From the NCBI GenBank assembly GCA_003696875.1, contig RFHL01001109.1:1-13904 (forward strand): a stretch of DNA of 13,904 nucleotides, read 5' to 3'. Position 1 is the stretch's first letter; the number at the start of each line of letters is the position of its first letter. A program made the position numbers and the translations under genes. Source of the DNA: Bacteroidota bacterium (GTDB lineage Bacteria; Bacteroidota; Bacteroidia; J057). The notes beneath the pieces are model-generated. The model ran no database searches. It was not told where the DNA came from and saw only the letters and a program-made list of their open reading frames with translations. Shown in pieces: positions 1 to 5,916 of the stretch.

Positions 1-33
1 GGGCAGCCTCCTCCAAACAGAGATGCAAAATGT

Positions 34-852
34 TTATCGCGTCAGCCGGTCCAGGGTGCGGTAGTTGCGCTTTTCGATATCGGAAAACCGGCGCATCACC
101 TTGCCCAGGCGGCGGGTGGTTTTCAGCTCGCGGTACCACTCATACTGGTTGAAGTGGCGACGAACCTCGCGGTCATCGGGAAAGCTGTAGCCATGGGTGG
201 CCAGCAGCTCGTATTTCATCAGCGTCAGTTGTTCCGGCAAGTAGCGCTTGAGCTCGCGGCGCTTGAGGATACGCTCCGAGGCCTCAGGAAAGCGGAGGTC
301 ATCCTGCCGGGCCACGAGGCCGTTGGGTGCTACCGGCTCGACCCGGGGGCGACGGGGCTCCGGCCGCATGCGGCCGTCGATCGGGCGGCGGGCGCTCACG
401 TAGGTGCGCTGCCAGTAGCTCTCCGAGAGGCGGGAGTATATCACGCCGCGGGAAGAGGAGGCATGGATAAAACGTACGTCATTGCCCCGAACCTCGGTGA
501 CCAGCCCTACATGGTCGATCTGGCTCCCTTGGCGGAAAAAGACCATATCACCCGGCCGCAATTGGCGGCGGGAGACCGGCTGCCCAACCCGCGCCTGATC
601 GCGCGAGCGGCGCGGTAGATCAATCCCAGCCGCATGAAAGCTGACCAACATGAGGCCCGAGCAGTCGATGCCATGGCGGTTGGTGCCTCCCAGACGATGG
701 GGCGTCCCCAGATAGGACTGCGAGGTCCGGATGACGCGATCGATTTTCTGGGCCGGTGACAGCGGGTCGGCCTGTAGCTGGCTAAGGCCAGTGAGAAACA
801 GGCAAACGGCCAGGAAACGGGGCAGGATGGAGCGTTGGGGTAAAGCTTTCAT
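34..852 (-). CDS. Secreted NlpC/P60 family cysteine peptidase with C-terminal YARHG domain
   Basis: Probable periplasmic or cell-surface peptidoglycan hydrolase. NlpC/P60 enzymes cut peptide bonds in the peptidoglycan stem or cross-bridge. From the ATG at 852 the protein is 272 aa; an in-frame TTG at 858 adds two residues and is less likely. Residues 1-28 look like a signal peptide (basic n-region, hydrophobic LAVCLFLTGL, likely cleavage after LQA). The NlpC/P60 domain spans about 33-158: catalytic Cys64 in GIDCSGL, the LRPGDMVFF strand motif, His114 in IDHVGLV, and a third polar residue, probably His130 in FIHAS. After a Pro/Arg-rich linker (about 160-178), residues about 200-245 match a YARHG domain, with a HGYSF core and a downstream QYEWY. 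YARHG is a small domain of unknown function often found on extracellular proteins. The Arg/Lys-rich tail is unusually basic. The upstream gap holds a candidate promoter. The peptidase call is firm; the substrate is not known. Confidence 0.9.
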   Translation of the reverse strand: MKALPQRSILPRFLAVCLFLTGLSQLQADPLSPAQKIDRVIRTSQSYLGTPHRLGGTNRHGIDCSGLMLVSFHAAGIDLPRRSRDQARVGQPVSRRQLRPGDMVFFRQGSQIDHVGLVTEVRGNDVRFIHASSSRGVIYSRLSESYWQRTYVSARRPIDGRMRPEPRRPRVEPVAPNGLVARQDDLRFPEASERILKRRELKRYLPEQLTLMKYELLATHGYSFPDDREVRRHFNQYEWYRELKTTRRLGKVMRRFSDIEKRNYRTLDRLTR

Positions 853-874
853 GAGCAAAACAGTTGCAGGTCCA

Positions 875-904
875 GAAAAATAACGGGCTGGCTTCTATCT
901 CAAA
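875..904 (-). promoter_or_regulatory. Candidate Bacteroidota -33/-7 promoter of the NlpC/P60 gene
   Basis: On the minus strand, TTTG (plus 901-904) is followed after 18 nt by TATTTTTC (plus 875-882), which matches the Bacteroidota -7 consensus TAnnTTTG at all but the last base. Transcription would start near 868-870, giving a leader of about 17 nt before the ATG at 852. The consensus is known for Bacteroidota sigma-ABfr; its use here is inferred from spacing and match only. Confidence 0.4.
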
Positions 905-989
905 TACCCCGTTTGGACAAGAAGGATGCAGCCCCCGGCGGATTTCTGAGGGTACGTGTCACCTGGCTGAGCAGGCGTGCCCCGGCAGG

Positions 990-1877
990 CTAGGTCCCCG
1001 GCGCGGCCAGCGGCCGCGAAGGGCCGGGATCGGCCTGAATCCAGCTCAATTTGCGCTTGGGGAAGGCCATCTCAATCCCCTCCGCCTCCAGCGCCCGCTT
1101 CATAGACAGGCGCAGGTCGCAGCTCATGGCAAAGGCCACCGCAGGCTCGCCCCAGAGGTAGGCCCGCAGAACCATACCCGACTCGCCGAAGGCGATGGCC
1201 CGGATGGTGGCCGCCGGTGCTCCGGCCGCCACCTCCTCGGGTGTGCGCATATCCAGAAAGTCTGGATGCGCCATCACCTCCCGCCGCAGGATCTCGACCG
1301 CCTGGTCGAGGTTGGCATCGTAGCTGACCGGAACCTCCAGGAACTTGCAGATCATCCGGTCGGCGAGGTTGCTGTTGACGATGGTCTCTTTGGATATCAC
1401 CGAGTTAGGGATGATGATGCGGCGGTTCTCCCAGTCCCGGATCACCGTATGCCGGATGGTGATATCCTCAACCATCCCTTCGTAATTGGCCCCGATATTG
1501 ATCCGGTCATTTACCCGAAAAGGCTTGAAGAGGACCAGAAAGACGCCGCCTACGATGTTTGAAAAAGCCGCCTGCGAAGCAAAGGCCAGGATGGCCGCCA
1601 GGATACCGGCCCCCGCTGTCAGAGACAAGGCCAGCGAACGCAGCGGAGGTATGGCGTAGACAATGGCCAGCAAAGCCACAAAATAGACGACGAAGCTGAT
1701 GCCGTTTTTTAAAAAGTTGATGGTCGTAGCCGAACTGTCGTCCTGCTGCTCAGACAACCGCCGGAAGTAGCGTCCCAGGAAGAAGTGGCCCAGGCGAGAG
1801 GCCAGATAAGCCCCCAGCATTATCCCGATGATCATCAAGTACAGGCCGTATTGATCAAAAAAATCAGAAAAAGTCAT
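990..1877 (-). CDS. MscS family small-conductance mechanosensitive ion channel
   Basis: Inner-membrane channel that opens on membrane tension and releases solutes during hypo-osmotic shock. I start it at the ATG at 1877 (295 aa). The frame stays open to 1931, but those 18 extra residues are polar and unlike an MscS N-terminus. Three membrane segments fit the compact MscS core: about 11-29, 56-77, and a Gly/Ala-rich pore helix about 82-116 (SLTAGAGILAAILAFASQAA, then FSNIVGG) leading into FKPFRVND. The beta domain follows (about 125-175), with the family pattern VEDITIRHTVIR, WENRRIIIPNS. The C-terminal alpha/beta domain ends in a GIEMAFP motif near 267-273, as in canonical MscS. The length is close to E. 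coli MscS (286 aa), so this is a minimal channel without extra N-terminal helices. The following NlpC/P60 gene is on the same strand but 137 bp away with its own candidate promoter, so co-transcription is uncertain. Confidence 0.93.
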   Translation of the reverse strand: MTFSDFFDQYGLYLMIIGIMLGAYLASRLGHFFLGRYFRRLSEQQDDSSATTINFLKNGISFVVYFVALLAIVYAIPPLRSLALSLTAGAGILAAILAFASQAAFSNIVGGVFLVLFKPFRVNDRINIGANYEGMVEDITIRHTVIRDWENRRIIIPNSVISKETIVNSNLADRMICKFLEVPVSYDANLDQAVEILRREVMAHPDFLDMRTPEEVAAGAPAATIRAIAFGESGMVLRAYLWGEPAVAFAMSCDLRLSMKRALEAEGIEMAFPKRKLSWIQADPGPSRPLAAPGT

Positions 1878-1967
1878 GGTGCATTGCTTATTTTCCTCTG
1901 AAGGTCTACATTTTCCTTCGAAATCCCCCATTGCGAATTTGATAAATCAGATATCGCCCACCGGATT

Positions 1968-1998
1968 CACAACTATCTGAATAACAAGCGTTTACAAA
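1968..1998 (-). promoter_or_regulatory. Candidate -33/-7 promoter of the MscS-type channel gene
   Basis: On the minus strand, TTTG (plus 1995-1998) is followed after 19 nt by TAGTTGTG (plus 1968-1975), one mismatch from TAnnTTTG. The predicted start of transcription is near 1962, leaving a leader of about 85 nt before the preferred ATG at 1877. The spacing lies in the usual 17-23 nt range. This is inference from pattern only. Confidence 0.33.
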
Positions 1999-2027
1999 CC
2001 AGAACGCTGCGCCCCAACGGCGAGCAT

Positions 2028-2059
2028 CTTGTCCTCACGGGGAATTTTGCGTACTTTTC
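2028..2059 (+). promoter_or_regulatory. Candidate -33/-7 promoter of the fused E1 gene
   Basis: CTTG (2028-2031), 20 nt, then TACTTTTC (2052-2059): one mismatch in each box against TTTG and TAnnTTTG. Transcription would begin near 2065, about 14 nt before the ATG at 2079. The 200-bp gap (1878-2078) would then carry two divergent promoters, this one and that of the MscS gene. There is no Shine-Dalgarno-like sequence before the ATG, as is common in Bacteroidota. Confidence 0.35.
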
Positions 2060-2078
2060 GGGGTATTATACTCAGACT

Positions 2079-4499
2079 ATGCCTACCGAAACACCTTCTG
2101 TATACGATCTGGAGACGGCCGCTATTTCGGCCGAGACTGCCTTAAATGATTACCGCCTGGCTTATCAGAGTCGTCAGGCCAGCCTGATTGGTCGCCGGGA
2201 AGTCCTCACCGGCAAAGCCAAGTTTGGCATTTTTGGTGATGGAAAGGAGCTCCCCCAGATCGCGATGGCCAAGGTGTTCAGACCTGGCGATTTCCGATCG
2301 GGATATTATCGGGATCAGACCTTTGCTTTTGCTACCGGCATCGCCAGCATCCAGGAGTTTTTTGCCCAGCTATATGCCAATCCTGACATCGAAGCCGACC
2401 CCCACTCCGGTGGCCGGCAGATGAACAGCCACTTTGCGACCCGTAGCCTCGACGATCAGGGCCAATGGCGCGACCTGACGGCCCAACCCAATACCGCTGC
2501 CGACGCCTCCCCCACCGGCTCACAGATGCCCCGGCTCGCCGGGCTGGCGCAGGCCTCCAAGCTCTATCGCCAGCTCCCTGAGCTGGCCGAAGCGATGAAA
2601 GGCTTTTCCCAGGAGGGGCAGGAAATCGCCTTTGGAACCATCGGCAACGCCTCCTGTGCGGAGGGGCACTTCTGGGAAACCCTCAATGCGGTGGGCGTCT
2701 TACAGGTGCCCCTGGTGATGTCGATCTGGGATGACGGCTACGGCATCTCGGTCCCCAATGAATATCAGCTCACCAAAGCCAGCCTGTCCGACATGCTGGC
2801 CGGCTTCCAGCGCACCGACACGGAGCGGGGATTTGAAATCTTCACCGTCCGGGCCTGGGATTATGAAGCCCTCGTCCGGGTATATGAAGAAGCCACCCAA
2901 CTGGCCCGGGAGGCCCATGTGCCTACCATCATCCACGTCACCGAAGTCACCCAACCCCAAGGACACTCCACCTCGGGTAGCCACGAGCGCTACAAGAGCC
3001 CCGAGCGCCTGGAGTGGGAGCGTACCCACGACTGCCTGCTCAAGCTCCGCACCTACATCCTGGAAAAGGGCTTTGCCACGGAGGCCGAGCTGGAAGCTAT
3101 GGAAAAAGAGGACCGCAAGCTGGTCCGAAAAATCAAGAATGAAGCCTGGGAGGCTTTTCAGAAGCCCATTCGCGAGCTGGTCAACCAGCTCGTGGGGATG
3201 ATTGCCCAACTGGCTCAGGGCTCGCCCCATCGCGACCGGCTCCAGGACCTCTCCCAGGAGCTGCGCCGCAACCTGGAACCCAAGCGCCGCGATGTCATGA
3301 CGGTGGCCCATCAGGTCCTGCTCACCTTGCGGGGTGAGCAGCATCCGGTGCTGGACAAACTGCGCGCCTGGCGCCAGGAAGTGGACCGGGCTACGAGTCG
3401 CAACTATGATACCTGCCTGTACAGCGCCTCGGCCTATTCGCCTATGAACGTGGAGGCAGTCGCTCCGATCTATCCCGAGACCCCCAAGCAACAGGCAGGC
3501 TTCGAGCTCCTCAATCAGGCCTTCGAAGACATCTTTGCCAAAGACCCCCGCGTAGTGGCATTTGGCGAAGATGTCGGGTACCTGGGCGATGTAAACCAGG
3601 GCATGGCGGGCCTGCAGAAAAAATTTGGTCCCCTTCGCGTCTCGGATACGGGTATTCGGGAAGCCACCATCGTCGGCCAGGCCATCGGCCTGGCCATGCG
3701 AGGCCTGCGCCCCATCGCCGAGATTCAGTATCTCGACTACCTGCTCTACGGCCTGCAAACGCTCTCCGATGACCTGGCCACCCTCCACTTCCGCACCCGC
3801 GGCGGGCAAAAGGCCCCGGCCATCATCCGCACCCGGGGGCACCGGCTCGAAGGCATCTGGCATGCCGGCTCTCCCCTCGGCATGATGCTCAATGCGCTGC
3901 GGGGCGTCCATATCGCCGTCCCCCGCAACATGACCCAGGCCATCGGCTTCTACCACACCTTCCTGCAGGGCGACGATCCAGCCATCATCATTGAGGTGCT
4001 CAATGGCTACCGCCTCAAGGAGCCCCTGCCCAGCAACCTGACCGAGATCACCGTCCTACCCGGCGTGCCGGACATCCTGCGTGAAGGCCATCACGTCACG
4101 GTGGTTACCTACGGTGCCTGCTGCCGCATCGCGCTGACCGCCGCCGAGCAGCTGGCGCAGGTAGGAATCGAGGTCGAGGTCATCGACGTGCAGACCCTCT
4201 TACCTTTTGACCTACCCGGCACCATCCTACGCTCTCTGGAAAAGACCAATCGCATTCTCTTCATGGACGAAGATGTGCCGGGTGGCGCTACAGCGTTCAT
4301 GATGCAGCAGGTGCTGGAGAAACAAGGCGGCTACTATCACCTTGACGCCGAGCCCCGTACCCTGACCGGCAAGGATCACCGTCCCGCCTTTGGCGATGAC
4401 GGGGATTACTGGTCCAAGCCCCAGGTCGAGACCCTTTTCCGGGCTGTCTACGAGATGATGAACGAAGCCGACCCGCAGGCCTATCCCATTTTTTATTAG
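2079..4499 (+). CDS. Fused alpha/beta E1 component of a thiamine-diphosphate 2-oxoacid dehydrogenase (branched-chain type, BkdA-like)
   Basis: Cytosolic E1 that decarboxylates a 2-oxoacid (2-oxoisovalerate or related) and passes the acyl group to the lipoyl domain of E2. At 806 aa it joins both E1 subunits in one chain, a form common in Bacteroidota. The alpha-like half (about 20-345) has YYRDQT (76-81), GRQMNSH (112-118), the ThDP/Mg region IGNASCAEGH to WDDGYGIS (188-224), and the loop His296 in QGHSTSGSHERYKS, where E1-alpha carries its active-site histidine. A charged helical linker (about 325-465) follows. The beta-like half (about 470-806) has AFGEDVG (Glu497, the expected ThDP-activating glutamate), GIREATIVGQAIGLA (525-539), EIQYLDY, RGHRLEGIWHAGSP (His595 at the HSQ-type site), and a transketolase C-terminal domain. 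The metal motif reads GNA rather than GDG or GDA (Asn190). Start at ATG 2079. No E2 or E3 gene is nearby. The exact substrate cannot be read from sequence. Confidence 0.92.
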   Translation: MPTETPSVYDLETAAISAETALNDYRLAYQSRQASLIGRREVLTGKAKFGIFGDGKELPQIAMAKVFRPGDFRSGYYRDQTFAFATGIASIQEFFAQLYANPDIEADPHSGGRQMNSHFATRSLDDQGQWRDLTAQPNTAADASPTGSQMPRLAGLAQASKLYRQLPELAEAMKGFSQEGQEIAFGTIGNASCAEGHFWETLNAVGVLQVPLVMSIWDDGYGISVPNEYQLTKASLSDMLAGFQRTDTERGFEIFTVRAWDYEALVRVYEEATQLAREAHVPTIIHVTEVTQPQGHSTSGSHERYKSPERLEWERTHDCLLKLRTYILEKGFATEAELEAMEKEDRKLVRKIKNEAWEAFQKPIRELVNQLVGMIAQLAQGSPHRDRLQDLSQELRRNLEPKRRDVMTVAHQVLLTLRGEQHPVLDKLRAWRQEVDRATSRNYDTCLYSASAYSPMNVEAVAPIYPETPKQQAGFELLNQAFEDIFAKDPRVVAFGEDVGYLGDVNQGMAGLQKKFGPLRVSDTGIREATIVGQAIGLAMRGLRPIAEIQYLDYLLYGLQTLSDDLATLHFRTRGGQKAPAIIRTRGHRLEGIWHAGSPLGMMLNALRGVHIAVPRNMTQAIGFYHTFLQGDDPAIIIEVLNGYRLKEPLPSNLTEITVLPGVPDILREGHHVTVVTYGACCRIALTAAEQLAQVGIEVEVIDVQTLLPFDLPGTILRSLEKTNRILFMDEDVPGGATAFMMQQVLEKQGGYYHLDAEPRTLTGKDHRPAFGDDGDYWSKPQVETLFRAVYEMMNEADPQAYPIFY

Positions 4500-4532
4500 G
4501 GAAAAAGAGCCGGGAGACAAGAGGCCATCCCC

Positions 4533-5774
4533 TTACCGCAGCAGGCGTTGGTACGACCGCCCCTGATCGTCGCGCAGGTCCAGGAAATAGATCCCCCGCG
4601 CGCCCTGCGGGCGCGGAATGTGGTAGGGCCCCGCCTGTGGCGACAGATCTTGACTTAGCAGGCTACGCCCCATGGCGTCTACGATCCGCACCTTGAGCGG
4701 CCGGCCGCTCTCGACGGCAAAGCGCAAGGAAGGAGAACCCGTTTCGCTGAGCCAGCGCACCGGCAGCGGCGGTGCGGCCGCCAAGCCAGTCGAGGGCCCA
4801 TCTACGGCCAGATCGACTACCACCGGCAGGTGGTCCGACATCTGTTTGAGCGCCAGGCAGACATTGAAGGGCACCGAACTGTTGCCGCTGCAGCCCAACT
4901 CCTGGTTGTAATAGCTGCCGTTATTGCCTGGAGCGGTATAGCTACCCGGCACCAGATGCAGGCCCGCCAGGCCGCTCATCACGGGCCGGCTGGCGAGGAT
5001 AAAATCAAAACGGTCGTCCATCCCGCCGCCGGACCCACAGTCCGGGGAACTGCTACGGGTGGATTGGGTGTGGGCTGCTGCCCCGGCAGCGCCACTCCAA
5101 CCGATTGTGGCCAGTCCCAGCGGGTCCAAAAAGCGGCGGCTGGTATCGGCACCCAGCGTCAGGGTCTGAAAGGAGGCTTCGCCGGCGCTGCTCACGTTCA
5201 GGTCCCCGAGGAGCAGGATATTCTCCTCCCGGAGCCGGGTACCGGCCCAGCTCATGATATTCTGGGCATTGACCTGTCGCTGGTTCTGGTCGTTGGTGCT
5301 GCTGCCGGCCTTGAAGTGGGTCACCACACAGGTCAAAAAGGTGGTGTCCCCACCGGGCGGCACCGGCTTATGGTAGAGGTAGTACACATTCACATCACGG
5401 ATGGAACCGGTGATGACTTCGCCCCCCTTATAGCCAACCACCGTTTCGTCATAAAACAGCAGGTTGACCCGGTCCGAGCTGGCCTGATTGGTAAAAGGGG
5501 CATAGGCAATGTCCGGGTTGTAGGCAAAGGAAACATCCCGGATGCCATTGGCCAACAATACGTTGGGGCCCAGCTCATTGACCGTAAAAATTTGGGGCCG
5601 TTCATGGGCGAGAATCTCGCCCAGCCAGTCATATTTGTCCACCACGCTCACCCCGGGACAAGAGAGTCCAAAGGCGAGGAGGTTGTAGTGCATCACCCGC
5701 AGGGTGTCGGCCTGGGCCCGAAGGGCCAGCGGTGTTCCCAGCAAAAGGAGCCAGGTCAGAAAACGAAGCGTCAT
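4533..5774 (-). CDS. Secreted endonuclease/exonuclease/phosphatase-fold protein with T9SS-like C-terminal sorting domain
   Basis: Probable extracellular metal-dependent phosphodiesterase or nuclease of the EEP (DNase I-like) fold; 413 aa. Residues 1-21 form a signal peptide (TLRFLTWLLLLGTPLALRAQ). EEP motifs come in the usual order: Asn31 in MHYNLLAF, Glu67 in TVNELG, His153 in VVTHFKAG, Asp191 and Asn193 in LLGDLNV, the DDRFDFILAS strand (253-262), and the catalytic-type Asp314-His315 in SDHLPVVV. Four of its cysteines lie in the outer half (Cys246, Cys295, Cys306, and Cys39 near the N-terminus) and could form disulfides. Residues about 335-413 resemble a type A T9SS C-terminal domain: VRIVDAMGRSLLSQDLS, then GARGIYFLDLRDDQG, ending in QRLLR. 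That implies export across the outer membrane and removal of the domain by the sortase. Substrate (DNA, RNA, phospholipid or other) is not readable. It ends 33 bp from the convergent E1 gene, and I see no terminator hairpin in between. Confidence 0.88.
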   Translation of the reverse strand: MTLRFLTWLLLLGTPLALRAQADTLRVMHYNLLAFGLSCPGVSVVDKYDWLGEILAHERPQIFTVNELGPNVLLANGIRDVSFAYNPDIAYAPFTNQASSDRVNLLFYDETVVGYKGGEVITGSIRDVNVYYLYHKPVPPGGDTTFLTCVVTHFKAGSSTNDQNQRQVNAQNIMSWAGTRLREENILLLGDLNVSSAGEASFQTLTLGADTSRRFLDPLGLATIGWSGAAGAAAHTQSTRSSSPDCGSGGGMDDRFDFILASRPVMSGLAGLHLVPGSYTAPGNNGSYYNQELGCSGNSSVPFNVCLALKQMSDHLPVVVDLAVDGPSTGLAAAPPLPVRWLSETGSPSLRFAVESGRPLKVRIVDAMGRSLLSQDLSPQAGPYHIPRPQGARGIYFLDLRDDQGRSYQRLLR

Positions 5775-5798
5775 ACAGATATGGATTGCGATGGCGTC

Positions 5799-5830
5799 GC
5801 AAGGTACAGCCTGGCTCGCGGGGATTCAAC
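5799..5830 (-). promoter_or_regulatory. Weak candidate promoter of the EEP-fold secreted protein
   Basis: In the 142-bp gap between the DUF5686 and EEP genes, the minus strand shows GTTG (plus 5827-5830), 20 nt, then TACCTTGC (plus 5799-5806). The -33 box has one mismatch and the -7 box two, so this is weak. It would give a leader of about 17-20 nt. The gap is long enough that the EEP gene may have its own promoter. I see nothing else in it. Confidence 0.18.
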
Positions 5831-5916
5831 CATGGAGAAAAAGTCAGAGGTCAGATCGGTAATAACAAGGCAGAGAAGCAGGCAGGCGTTTACCCGATAC
5901 AGACAGACGAGGCAGA

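Noticed and set aside
959..989. Hairpin CCTG...CAGG downstream of the MscS gene
   Set aside because: The stem is only four base pairs and no T-run follows; not supportable as a terminator.
2700..3956. Long minus-strand open frame (418 codons) inside the E1 gene
   Set aside because: It lies wholly antisense to a strongly conserved enzyme, has no recognisable domain, and is expected from high-GC codon use.
4500..4532. Terminator between the convergent E1 and EEP-fold genes
   Set aside because: The 33-bp gap shows no stem-loop with a following T-run on either strand.
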